DNA of 7,623 bases from an uncultured Rhodospirillales bacterium (GCA_902795665.1 CADBMA010000134.1:1-7623); one strand, 5' to 3'. Positions 1 to 7,439 are shown, counted from the stretch's first letter. Notes: generated by a model from the sequence alone, not told the origin. A program made the numbers and translations.

Positions 1-2241
1 GGTACCACGGCAACTTTTCCTGCGATGAAAGAATTGGTCAAAACAGTTTCTCTGTTACCGCACGGATCGGTCTGGCTTTCCGGTCTTGATAAGTATCTTG
101 ACGATAATTCTTGGGATATGATTGATGAAACCCACCCGCAGTACGAACTAAAACAATTGCTTGATTTTTTGCAAGTATCACGTTTTGACATTCCGGATAT
201 CGTCTCACCGGCTTTTATAGAAAGAGAAAAATTAGTTTCAGAAATTATGCGCCCTGCTGAAGCAACAGATAAATGGCGCCAAATAGATAAGAATAATATA
301 AGTCCGGCGTCATTAGATAATCTTAAAATTATTACTTGTCATGACTCTCGCGAAGAAGCCTTGGTAATTGCATCAATCATGCGCCACAATCTAGAAACTC
401 CGGAAAAGACAACAGCTTTAATTACAGAAGACCGAAATTTGGCTCGCCGTGTCAGCAATGAGCTTTTGCGCTGGGGAATTGAAGCCGATGATTCAGCAGG
501 AATACCATTAGCTCAAACACCGCAAGGAATTTTTTTACGCTTGGTCGCTGCTGTATGTGAAGACGATTTTGCTCCACTTTCATTGCTTAGTTTGTACAAA
601 CACCCATTTAGTTGTGTTGGTAAAAATGCTTCTTTTGTCCGCCATAATATCCGAGAGTATGAAAAAAATTTTTTACGTCAGCGTGATAAAAGAAAATATG
701 AAACTCCTGATTTTATCAAAGAGCAAAAAGATATGTTCGGCAAATTAAGTGCTTTGATGCAACAAACTGAAGCAGAATTCAAAGATTTGTTGTCAACGCA
801 TATTCAAATTGCCGAAAAAATTGCGACAAGAGAAGATAAAATCGGAGCTGACATCCTATGGAGCGGTGAGGCGGGAGAGGCTGCCGCCAACCTGTTAAGC
901 AATCTTTTGGCGGCGGCTGACACTTTGGGTAGAATTCCGCACGGACAATATTTAGAGCTTTTTGAATCTTTGCTGTCTGGAGTAATGGTGCGCAGCAAGT
1001 ATGGATCACACCCGCGCCTGCGTATTTTGGGTCCGATAGAAGCTCGTCTATGCAATTTTGATTCTCTGATAGTCAGCGGATTAAATGAAGGTACAATGCC
1101 GGCCAATGCTTCGTCCGGAGCGTGGTTGTCACGTCCGATGAAAAAAGATTTTGGTTTTCCGCTTCCAGAAAAAGCAATCGGAGTTTCGGCTCATGATTTT
1201 TGTGAAATGCTTTGTGGTAAAGAAGTTTTTCTTACCCGCTCCGAGCGTGTCCAAGGAACACCGACTGTTAAATCGCGCTGGCTTATGAGGCTTGAAACTG
1301 TGGTTAAAGCTGCCGGCATCGATATGAGTTCAACAAACAGTTCCCCATATCTGCAGTGGGCGCGTGAATTTGACCGCAGCCACAATATTACGCCAATTAT
1401 CCCACCTTGTCCGCGCCCACCGGTAGAAGCTCGTCCGCGCGAACTTTGGGCAAGCGATATTGAAAGATTGATTTATGATCCGTATTACGTTTTTGCTTCC
1501 AAAATTCTTAAATTGCGTAAACTTGAGGATATTAAACTTCTTCCGGATGCAGTAGATATGGGAATTATTGTTCACTCAATACTTGAGCAATTTTATACCG
1601 CCTATCCGCAGCAGTTTCCCGATAATGCAGCTGAAATTATGCTAAACATGGGAAATCAGGCTTTTGATGATAATAATGTCGATGATGAAATACGAGTGTT
1701 TTGGCAACCGCGATTACAAAAGATTATCGATTGGATAGTGGCAGAAGAGAAAAAAACACGTTTTAACACAGAATATACCGTCTGTGAAACTAAAGGCAAA
1801 ATATCTTTTGAATCTACAGCCGGAACTTTCACCCTTGGGGCCAAAGCCGACCGAATTGATAAACTCAAAGACGGAAGCTTGAGCATTTTGGATTATAAAA
1901 CCGGAAAGGCTCATAAAATCAAAGAGATGAAAGACGGTTACGCTCCGCAACTGCCCATAGAAGGAATTATTGCCGAACAAGGAGGTTTTGAGGGAATTGC
2001 CGCAGCACCGGTAAGCAGACTGTGTTATTGGAGATTGGGTAAAGAAACAATTGCACTTGAAGATAAAGTGCCGGACGTTTTAGAAAGCAATTTTGATAAG
2101 ATAAAATATCTGATAAAACTTTTCGATAACCCTCAAACCGGATATATTACCAGACCAAACCCCAAACACGTCCTAAGTTATACAGATTATAAACACTTGT
2201 CGCGCATCAGCGAGTGGGAGGTTAATGACAATGAAGAATAA
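1..2241 (+). CDS. addB: AddB subunit of the AddAB helicase-nuclease, 5'-truncated by the window
   Basis: AddB pairs with AddA to unwind and resect double-strand DNA ends, producing the 3' overhang on which RecA loads (family knowledge). The frame is open from base 1, and the first residues (GTTATFPAM) match the interior of alphaproteobacterial AddB. The ATG at 25 is therefore internal; 746 residues are visible and roughly a quarter of the usual ~1000 is missing, including the N-terminal nucleotide-binding-like region. In visible numbering, the conserved LNEGTMPA and SRPMKKDFGFP segments lie in the middle. A C-terminal RecB-type PD-(D/E)XK nuclease has His525 (GIIVHSILE), Asp617 (GAKADR), Asp631 and Lys633 (LDYKTGK) and Gln650. 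The position where Firmicute AddB has an iron-sulfur cysteine reads RLIYDPYYVF, without cysteine, as is usual in Alphaproteobacteria. The 3' end overlaps addA, which suggests translational coupling. Confidence 0.97.
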   Translation, partial: GTTATFPAMKELVKTVSLLPHGSVWLSGLDKYLDDNSWDMIDETHPQYELKQLLDFLQVSRFDIPDIVSPAFIEREKLVSEIMRPAEATDKWRQIDKNNISPASLDNLKIITCHDSREEALVIASIMRHNLETPEKTTALITEDRNLARRVSNELLRWGIEADDSAGIPLAQTPQGIFLRLVAAVCEDDFAPLSLLSLYKHPFSCVGKNASFVRHNIREYEKNFLRQRDKRKYETPDFIKEQKDMFGKLSALMQQTEAEFKDLLSTHIQIAEKIATREDKIGADILWSGEAGEAAANLLSNLLAAADTLGRIPHGQYLELFESLLSGVMVRSKYGSHPRLRILGPIEARLCNFDSLIVSGLNEGTMPANASSGAWLSRPMKKDFGFPLPEKAIGVSAHDFCEMLCGKEVFLTRSERVQGTPTVKSRWLMRLETVVKAAGIDMSSTNSSPYLQWAREFDRSHNITPIIPPCPRPPVEARPRELWASDIERLIYDPYYVFASKILKLRKLEDIKLLPDAVDMGIIVHSILEQFYTAYPQQFPDNAAEIMLNMGNQAFDDNNVDDEIRVFWQPRLQKIIDWIVAEEKKTRFNTEYTVCETKGKISFESTAGTFTLGAKADRIDKLKDGSLSILDYKTGKAHKIKEMKDGYAPQLPIEGIIAEQGGFEGIAAAPVSRLCYWRLGKETIALEDKVPDVLESNFDKIKYLIKLFDNPQTGYITRPNPKHVLSYTDYKHLSRISEWEVNDNEE
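2217..2222 (+). promoter_or_regulatory. Shine-Dalgarno of addA, inside the end of addB
   Basis: GGAGGT lies in the last codons of addB. It is only 2 bases from the ATG at 2225 but 8 bases from the in-frame ATG at 2231, so the second ATG is the better start of addA. The site is seen directly; its use is inferred from normal spacing rules. Confidence 0.75.
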
Positions 2242-5200
2242 AGATGACATTTTATCTCTCCGCCGCAGATTAGAAACGTATGCCACCGAACAGCAGAGAA
2301 TGGCGGCTGACCCTCAAAAATCGGTTTGGGTTGGAGCATCTGCCGGCACAGGCAAAACCAAAGTCTTGTCAGATAGAGTTTTGCGTTTATTATTAAGCGG
2401 CGGTAGTCCTGCAAAAATATTATGCCTTACATATACAAAAGCCGCGGCCGTCGAAATGAATTCTCGCGTCGCCGAACGGCTTGGTAAATGGGCAATAATG
2501 GAAGATGCTGATTTGGAAAACGAATTGCTGAAATTATATGGCAATCTTCCTGACCATCTCTCAGAGCGTAATGCATTAAAATCCAAAGCGCGTCAGTTAT
2601 TTGCGATTTTGCTTGATACCCCAGGAGGTATCAAAATTCAAACAATTCATAGTTTTTGCCAAGAAGTATTAAAACGTTTTCCGTTAGAAGCCGGAATTTC
2701 TCCATATTTTGAAGTTATGGATGATCGAGGCGCTTTAGAGGCAGTTAATAATGTAAAATTGCATTTGATAGAACAGGCTATTAAATATCCGGATACCCCC
2801 ATTGGTCAGGCGATGGCTTTTTTTACTTCTCATGTGAGCGAATATGCTTTTCCGGAAGTTATCAACTCATTAATTAATAATCGTAGCAAAATAGCCAGAA
2901 TGATATCCGATAATGGTGGTAAAGAAAGTTTTATTGAAACTGTATCGCAACGTCTGAAGGTTAAAGATGGGACTACACAAGAGCAAATTATCCACGACTT
3001 TTTCGCCAATGCGCCGTATGATGATTTGCGCAAATTGGCTTCCGCCGGCATGGAAAACATTGCCCCGTGGGTTGATGGGAGTGCAAAAGTTGAAGATTTT
3101 GCTGAATATTCAAATATTTTCTTAACCTCAGGAAAATTGCGCAGTATTTCACGTATAAAAATTCTCAGTCACAATCCAGAGTTGGCAAATATTTTTACAG
3201 CAGAAGGTGAGCGCTGCATCTGCCTGTCCGAGCAAATAAAATCGCTTCGTGTTTTTCAATCAACCAAGGCGTTGATTTTATTAGCAGATGAGTTGATAGG
3301 CGGGTATAACACCTTCAAGCATAACCATGCCAAAATGGACTATGATGATATGATTCTTTTAACGCGCAACTTGCTCGAAAATAAAGATGTTGCGCGGTGG
3401 GTGCTGTTCAAGTTGGACGGTGGTATCGATAATATTTTGATTGACGAGGCACAAGACACCTCGCCCGATCAATGGGCAATAGTGCAAGCCATCAGTGACG
3501 AATTTTTTGCTGGATTAGGCAGTTCGGACCACAACCGCACCATTTTTGCGGTTGGCGACCGAAAACAATCAATTTATAGTTTTCAAGGAGCAGATCCGGA
3601 TAAGTTTGATGAAATGCGAGAACATTTTGCGTCCCTAACCCCAAATTTTGCTAAGGTAAATTTGGAAATATCGTTTCGTTCGGCTCCGGCGGTTATTGCT
3701 GCGGTTAATCAATTGTTCAATAATCATGAGGTCAGCCGCGGAGTGGCTTCAGAGGGCGAAAATATCAATCATATTCCATATCGCGAAGGTGAGGGCGGAG
3801 AAGTCGAATTTTGGGAATTAATTGAGCCTGAAGAAGAAAAAACACCAGATGAATGGGTTCCGCCGATTGAGCGCTTTCACAGCATTTCAACTTCTTCGCA
3901 AATGGCTAAAATGATTGCGCATAAAATAAAAAATATGGTGCAATCCGGAGAAATGCTATCCTCAAAGGCACGCCCCTTATGCTACGGAGATTTTCTGATT
4001 TTAGTGCGCAGCCGCGACGCGCTATGCGAAGAAATTATCCGCGAATGTAAAGAACTCAATATAAATATCTCCGGAATTGACCGCATAAATTTAATTGAAC
4101 AAATTGCCGTTCAAGACCTGATCAGTCTGGGCAAATTTTTGCTTTTGCCTGATGATGATCTTAGCTTGGCTGAGGTCTTAAAATCTCCGCTATTTGGCCT
4201 TGATGACGATGATTTATTTAAGCTTTGCTACCAACGCACCGGCAGCCTGTGGAGCAGCCTGTTGTCTCACAATGACTATCAACATATTGCCGATGAAATC
4301 AAAAAACTTTTCAACATGGTTGATTATCACCGTCCGTTTGAATTGTACAACTACATACTTGGCGAAATGGGCGGGCGCAAAAAGTTTTACAGCCGCATGG
4401 GGCCTGAAGCTGAAGACGGTATAGATGAATTTATCAATTTGAGTCAATCATTTGAACAAAACCATATTCCCACGCTGCAAAATTTTATTGAATGGATTAC
4501 ATCTGGCGATATTGAAATAAAACGAGAACTGGAACAAGGGCAGAACAATATGGTCAGAATAATGACTGTTCACGGTTCCAAAGGGTTGCAGGCTCCGGTT
4601 GTTATTTTGCCGGACACAACGCGCATTCCAAAATGCAAGCGTGAGGCCGGTTTCTTATGGAGCGATGATATCTTTTTATATCCTTCAAGTTCCGGAGATT
4701 ATAATAATTATTGCGATTCTATCAAAGAACATGAAAAAATAAAAATGCTCGAGGAATATAGACGTCTGATGTATGTTGCGGTTACTCGCGCTGAAGATAG
4801 AATGATTTTCTGCGGTTTTCGCAAAAAGAACAAAGCCTCTGAAGAATCGTGGTATCAATTGTTTAAAAACAGTTTTACTCATATTGCCAAGGTTGATGAA
4901 AAACAAAAGGTATGGACCTACCGCAGCAATCAAGACATTGAGCAAGAAAACAAAAACCCTCTTTCCCAAGAACCTGCCATTGAGCCCATTCCTAATTTTA
5001 TGCATACTCCGGCGGCCAAAGAAAAACCGCTGTCCAAACCGCTCACTCCATCAAAGCCTGATGAAGAGCCGGCCGTTGTATCACCGCTGACGATTCGTGA
5101 CGATAGCCATTTTTTCAAACGCGGCTCCATAATTCACAAGTTATTGCAAATCATTCCCGATATTTTGGCAGAAAACCGTCGCTCTTTTATTGCCGAATTT

Positions 5201-5563
5201 CTCAAGCACAAAGCGCCCGAATTTGATGCCGAAGAAATAACCGCAGAGGTTATGAACTTGCTCGATAATAACGAATTTGGCGGCGTTTTTGGAGCCAACT
5301 CCAAAGCCGAAGTCCCGATTATGGGCGAAATCAACGGAAAAATTGTCTCCGGACAAATTGACCGCCTGATTATCAATCAAGATAATATCATTGTTGTAGA
5401 CTTCAAAACCAACCGCCGCCCCCCTCAGAATGCAGCGGACATTCCGGAGGTTTATCGCTCTCAGCTTGGGGCATATAAGGCCTTGCTGCAAAAAATATAC
5501 CCCGATAAAGAGGTCAAAACCTTCATTCTCTGGACCAACACAGCACAAATTATGCCTTTATAA
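2231..5563 (+). CDS. addA: AddA subunit, UvrD/RecB-type helicase with C-terminal nuclease
   Basis: AddA is the ATP-driven motor and second nuclease of AddAB. The protein is 1110 aa from the ATG at 2231, or 1112 from the ATG at 2225; the start was chosen by Shine-Dalgarno spacing. All superfamily 1A motifs are visible: Walker A GASAGTGKT with Lys42, Walker B DEAQD with Asp405 and Glu406, motif III VGDRKQSIYSFQGAD, motif IV with Arg483 (SFRSAP), motif V HGSKGL from His781, and motif VI AVTRAED with Arg853. A Pro/Glu/Lys-rich linker of about 60 residues leads to a RecB-like nuclease with His969, Asp1044 (GQIDR), Asp1057 and Lys1059 (VVDFKTNR). The C-terminus (RSQLGAYKALL, ILWTN) is typical for the family. 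Every catalytic residue is present, so the enzyme looks intact. It overlaps addB by 11 bp and probably shares its transcript. Confidence 0.98.
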   Translation: MKNKDDILSLRRRLETYATEQQRMAADPQKSVWVGASAGTGKTKVLSDRVLRLLLSGGSPAKILCLTYTKAAAVEMNSRVAERLGKWAIMEDADLENELLKLYGNLPDHLSERNALKSKARQLFAILLDTPGGIKIQTIHSFCQEVLKRFPLEAGISPYFEVMDDRGALEAVNNVKLHLIEQAIKYPDTPIGQAMAFFTSHVSEYAFPEVINSLINNRSKIARMISDNGGKESFIETVSQRLKVKDGTTQEQIIHDFFANAPYDDLRKLASAGMENIAPWVDGSAKVEDFAEYSNIFLTSGKLRSISRIKILSHNPELANIFTAEGERCICLSEQIKSLRVFQSTKALILLADELIGGYNTFKHNHAKMDYDDMILLTRNLLENKDVARWVLFKLDGGIDNILIDEAQDTSPDQWAIVQAISDEFFAGLGSSDHNRTIFAVGDRKQSIYSFQGADPDKFDEMREHFASLTPNFAKVNLEISFRSAPAVIAAVNQLFNNHEVSRGVASEGENINHIPYREGEGGEVEFWELIEPEEEKTPDEWVPPIERFHSISTSSQMAKMIAHKIKNMVQSGEMLSSKARPLCYGDFLILVRSRDALCEEIIRECKELNINISGIDRINLIEQIAVQDLISLGKFLLLPDDDLSLAEVLKSPLFGLDDDDLFKLCYQRTGSLWSSLLSHNDYQHIADEIKKLFNMVDYHRPFELYNYILGEMGGRKKFYSRMGPEAEDGIDEFINLSQSFEQNHIPTLQNFIEWITSGDIEIKRELEQGQNNMVRIMTVHGSKGLQAPVVILPDTTRIPKCKREAGFLWSDDIFLYPSSSGDYNNYCDSIKEHEKIKMLEEYRRLMYVAVTRAEDRMIFCGFRKKNKASEESWYQLFKNSFTHIAKVDEKQKVWTYRSNQDIEQENKNPLSQEPAIEPIPNFMHTPAAKEKPLSKPLTPSKPDEEPAVVSPLTIRDDSHFFKRGSIIHKLLQIIPDILAENRRSFIAEFLKHKAPEFDAEEITAEVMNLLDNNEFGGVFGANSKAEVPIMGEINGKIVSGQIDRLIINQDNIIVVDFKTNRRPPQNAADIPEVYRSQLGAYKALLQKIYPDKEVKTFILWTNTAQIMPL

Positions 5564-5658
5564 CAAAAAAACATTGTTTTTAATAAATTAGTCTTTAATA
5601 TATACGGATAAATGAATATATAAGAATAAGAATTTGATATAATTGAAAGGAAAATCTA

Positions 5659-5976
5659 ATGTTAGCAATTAATGACGCGCAATTTGAAACAGAAGTATTA
5701 AACAGCAAAGGCTTGGTTTTGGTTGATTTTTGGGCAGAGTGGTGCGGTCCTTGCCGCCAGCTTGGTCCCATTTTGGAAGAAGTTAGCAAAACCATGGGCG
5801 ACAAAGTAAAAATTTGCAAAATGAATGTTGATGATTCTCCCAACACTGCTGCCAATTACGGCATCCGCAGCATTCCCACAATGTTCTTGTTCAAAGACGG
5901 AAAACAGGTTGACACCAAAGTGGGCTTAAATCCCCATTCAGCCATTGTTTCGTGGCTCGAATCCTTCAGCAAATAA
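5659..5976 (+). CDS. trxA: Thioredoxin, WCGPC active site
   Basis: This 105-aa single-domain cytoplasmic thioredoxin reduces protein disulfides using electrons from thioredoxin reductase. The redox motif WCGPC has Cys29 and Cys32. The buried Asp23 (VLVDFWAEWC) and the cis-proline Pro73 (RSIPTMFLFK) are in place, and the length is standard. There is no signal peptide. The start is supported by GAAAGGA at 5645-5651, about 7 bases from the ATG. It follows addA after a 95-bp AT-rich gap. In many Alphaproteobacteria trxA sits just downstream of addA, so this is conserved synteny. Expression may come from addBA read-through or from a promoter in the gap that is not clear by eye. A strong terminator follows. 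Confidence 0.97.
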   Translation: MLAINDAQFETEVLNSKGLVLVDFWAEWCGPCRQLGPILEEVSKTMGDKVKICKMNVDDSPNTAANYGIRSIPTMFLFKDGKQVDTKVGLNPHSAIVSWLESFSK

Positions 5977-5981
5977 ATTGC

Positions 5982-6010
5982 AACCTGCCGCACAAACCGG
6001 CAGGTTTTTT
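5982..6010 (+). terminator. Intrinsic terminator after trxA
   Basis: A perfect 9-bp stem (AACCTGCCG at 5982-5990 with CGGCAGGTT at 5998-6006) encloses a 7-base loop and runs into six T residues (6005-6010). It starts 5 bases after the trxA stop codon. It separates the addBA-trxA block from the PTS unit. Confidence 0.93.
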
Positions 6011-6101
6011 GTTGCCATGTTACCACCTGCATAAAAGACATCCGCTAATTTTAAAACTCTAAATTGACAGTCCGAAGTTGTTGTACTATTATGGCAACAA
6101 A
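6008..6101. repeat. 11-bp perfect inverted repeat bracketing a promoter
   Basis: TTTGTTGCCAT at 6008-6018 is the exact reverse complement of ATGGCAACAAA at 6091-6101, with 72 bp between the arms. The right arm starts on the last two bases of the -10 box and covers the expected transcription start. The left arm begins in the T-run of the trxA terminator. The repeat is seen directly. A role as a paired operator is inference; chance cannot be excluded because the flanks are AT-rich. Confidence 0.6.
6064..6092 (+). promoter_or_regulatory. Sigma70-type promoter of the PTS unit
   Basis: The -35 hexamer TTGACA (6064-6069) is a perfect match to consensus. It is separated by exactly 17 bp from TATTAT (6087-6092), a 5/6 match to TATAAT. 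The expected start near 6099 gives a leader of about 30 bases before the ATG at 6131. It lies just beyond the trxA terminator, where a new promoter is expected. The -10 is overlapped by one arm of an 11-bp inverted repeat. Confidence 0.85.
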
Positions 6102-6130
6102 TATAAGTTTAAAACCAAGGGAATTTGCAA

Positions 6131-6556
6131 ATGGATACACAATATTATACGGTTGTAGAAAAACAAGATTTTTTCGAAATTATCGAGAATAAATATGGTG
6201 AACTGGCAATTTTTATCGATGCCCGTGATGGCTCTCCGTCCAATCCGGTTTTGGAGTTTGATGGCAAAAAGACCGCGCTTCTCAAACGTGACGGCCGTCT
6301 GGCAGTAAAATTGGATAACATTGACGAAGAAACCAAAGCCCCTCTTGCTGAGGCCGAGTTTGTAATGATTGTTGAACTTCAGGGCAAGATGGTTGAGCGC
6401 GTTTATGCAGTTCCTGTTGACAATGTTGAAGAAATTGTTTTCAAAGGCCGTCAAACCCGCGCCGATGAGTTGATATTGGCCAAGAGCAAAGAAGATGTCA
6501 TCAAAGGCTTTGGCGCCATTCATTGTTGGACCGGCGGCAGCAGCGAAAAAAAATAA
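6131..6556 (+). CDS. Uncharacterised 141-aa protein, first gene of the PTS unit
   Basis: I do not recognise a family. The ATG at 6131 was chosen because AAGGGA (6117-6122) lies 8 bases upstream; a TTG at 6125 is in frame but too close to that site. The product is soluble, with no signal peptide or membrane segment. It alternates short hydrophobic stretches typical of beta strands (ELAIFIDAR, RLAVKLDN, EFVMIVELQG, VYAVPVDNVEEIVF) with charged turns. It ends in a probable helix and a polar tail (TGGSSEKK). The only cysteine is near the C-terminus (AIHCW). It is transcribed from a strong promoter and stops 13 bp before the EIIA gene, so co-transcription with EIIA and HPr is likely. A function linked to PTS signalling is inference from position only. 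Confidence 0.85.
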   Translation: MDTQYYTVVEKQDFFEIIENKYGELAIFIDARDGSPSNPVLEFDGKKTALLKRDGRLAVKLDNIDEETKAPLAEAEFVMIVELQGKMVERVYAVPVDNVEEIVFKGRQTRADELILAKSKEDVIKGFGAIHCWTGGSSEKK

Positions 6557-6569
6557 TTACGAGAAAAAA

Positions 6570-6968
6570 ATGTTAGGTTTAGTTTTAGTTACGCATGGCA
6601 ATTTAGCCAAAGAGTTTGTTTCTGCCATGGAGCACGTTGTCGGCGCGCAGGATCAGGTTGAAACGGTTTGCATTGGCCCTGAGGATAATGTTGAATCCCG
6701 CCGTGATGAAATTTTGCGCAAGGTTGAAAAAGTCAATACCGGCACCGGCACTCTGGTTTTGACCGACTTATTTGGCGGCACTCCCTCCAATTTGGCCATT
6801 TCCATCATGGATAAGGCCAAGGTTGAAATTTTGGCCGGCATCAATTTACCCATGCTGATCAAGATTGCCAGCCTTCGCAAAGACAAAAATCTTAAAGAAA
6901 CGGCGCTTGGCGCGCAAGAAGCCGGCAAAAAATATATCAACATTGCTTCACAGTTATTGGGTGGCTGA
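6570..6968 (+). CDS. PTS EIIA component, mannose/fructose family
   Basis: This 132-aa cytoplasmic phosphocarrier of the EIIA-Man fold accepts phosphate from HPr on a histidine. His9 lies in the N-terminal LVLVTHG motif, which corresponds to His10 of E. coli ManX. The second signature TDLFGGTPSN carries Asp66, equivalent to the conserved aspartate near the active site. LAGINLPMLIKI also matches the family. The start is fixed by the canonical N-terminus; the frame extends further upstream into the preceding gene, but that part is not EIIA. The Shine-Dalgarno is weak (GAG 6 bases upstream), so coupling to the preceding gene is likely. The protein is a lone EIIA with no EIIB, EIIC or EIID nearby, as in the regulatory PTS of Alphaproteobacteria. 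The literature uses several gene names for it, so none is assigned. Confidence 0.95.
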   Translation: MLGLVLVTHGNLAKEFVSAMEHVVGAQDQVETVCIGPEDNVESRRDEILRKVEKVNTGTGTLVLTDLFGGTPSNLAISIMDKAKVEILAGINLPMLIKIASLRKDKNLKETALGAQEAGKKYINIASQLLGG

Positions 6969-6969
6969 C

Positions 6970-7239
6970 ATGGGGTTGACTGCCGAGCTTGAAATCAAAA
7001 ACAAAAAAGGCCTTCATGCCCGTGCGGCAGCAGCTTTTGTAAAAGTTGCCGAGCAGTTCAATGCCACAATAGAGGTTGAGCGTTTGGGGCAGACGGTTAA
7101 CGGCTGTTCAATCATGGGTTTGATGATGTTGGCAGCGGCTCAAGGGACAATGATTACGATTCGCGCCCATGGTGACGAGGCCCAAATTGCCCTTGCTGAA
7201 TTGACAGCCCTAATTAACAACCGTTTTGGCGAAGAATAG
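6970..7239 (+). CDS. ptsH: HPr phosphocarrier protein
   Basis: HPr relays phosphate from enzyme I to EIIA. This copy is 89 aa, the normal size. His16 in KKGLHARAA is the enzyme I phosphorylation site. Ser47 in NGCSIMGLMML matches the regulatory Ser46 that HPr kinase/phosphorylase modifies in Firmicutes and many Alphaproteobacteria. The start ATG lies one base after the EIIA stop and 5 bases after GGGTGG (6959-6964), which sits in the end of the EIIA gene. Coupled translation is therefore expected, and EIIA and HPr should be made in fixed proportion. Enzyme I and HPr kinase are not in the window. No clear terminator follows, so transcripts may run into the small gene downstream. Confidence 0.95.
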   Translation: MGLTAELEIKNKKGLHARAAAAFVKVAEQFNATIEVERLGQTVNGCSIMGLMMLAAAQGTMITIRAHGDEAQIALAELTALINNRFGEE

Positions 7240-7331
7240 CTTAGCCAAATAGTTTATATTCACTTGCAATTAAGCTTTTCAAACCTAAATTTAAACTGAC
7301 TTTTGTTTCAATTTTTTTAGGAGTTTAGAAT

Positions 7332-7439
7332 ATGAAAAACTGCAATGAAAATAAAAACACTTCCAACAAAGACAATAACAACCCGTCAGAAAAACAACAA
7401 AGCGGCGGCTGCGGCTGCGGTGGTGGCAAAAAGAAATAA
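7332..7439 (+). CDS. Small 35-aa Asn/Lys-rich peptide with GCGCG tail
   Basis: No family was recognised. The gene is below the usual length cut-off but well supported. AGGAG (7319-7323) lies 8 bases before the ATG, and a clear terminator starts 21 bases after the stop. The N-terminal two thirds is Asn, Lys, Gln and Glu-rich and probably disordered, with one cysteine at position 4. The C-terminus reads SGGCGCGGGKKK, giving a CxC pair at Cys27 and Cys29 in a glycine-rich run followed by three lysines. No signal peptide or membrane segment is seen. A CxC in glycine suggests metal or thiol chemistry, or a modified peptide, but this is inference. It lies 92 bp after ptsH and may be read from its own weak promoter or by read-through. 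Confidence 0.75.
   Translation: MKNCNENKNTSNKDNNNPSEKQQSGGCGCGGGKKK

Noticed and set aside
1..6. GGTACC (a KpnI site) at the first base, possibly a cloning junction
   Set aside because: It encodes Gly-Thr in frame at a position where AddB normally has a Gly-Ser/Thr-rich motif, so the sequence is explained by the gene.
25..27. ATG as the start of addB
   Set aside because: The frame is open to base 1, the upstream residues fit AddB, and the protein from this ATG would lack the whole N-terminal domain.
5141..5548. 135-codon open frame on the - strand within addA
   Set aside because: It lies entirely opposite the conserved AddA nuclease domain, so it is a shadow frame.
5565..5581. A-rich/T-rich dyad just after the addA stop, possible terminator
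   Set aside because: The stem would be almost all A-T pairs with a 3-base loop and no further T-run, too weak for an intrinsic terminator.
5638..5643. Perfect TATAAT upstream of trxA
   Set aside because: It lies 15 bases before the ATG, so a start about 7 bases downstream would fall within the trxA Shine-Dalgarno, and no -35 sits at the right distance. The gap is AT-rich, so the match is probably accidental.
6089..6523. 144-codon open frame on the - strand opposite the 141-aa gene
   Set aside because: The + strand frame has a strong promoter, a well-placed Shine-Dalgarno and an operon setting. The - strand product has no recognisable motif and looks like a shadow.
6495..6569. Longer EIIA start at the ATG at 6495
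   Set aside because: It would overlap the preceding gene and add 25 residues unlike EIIA. The family N-terminus begins at the ATG at 6570 with MLGLVLVTHG.
7264..7291. Possible promoter TTGCAA with TAAATT before the 35-aa gene
   Set aside because: Each box matches consensus at only 4 of 6 positions, with a 16-bp spacer in AT-rich DNA. This is not enough to call it.
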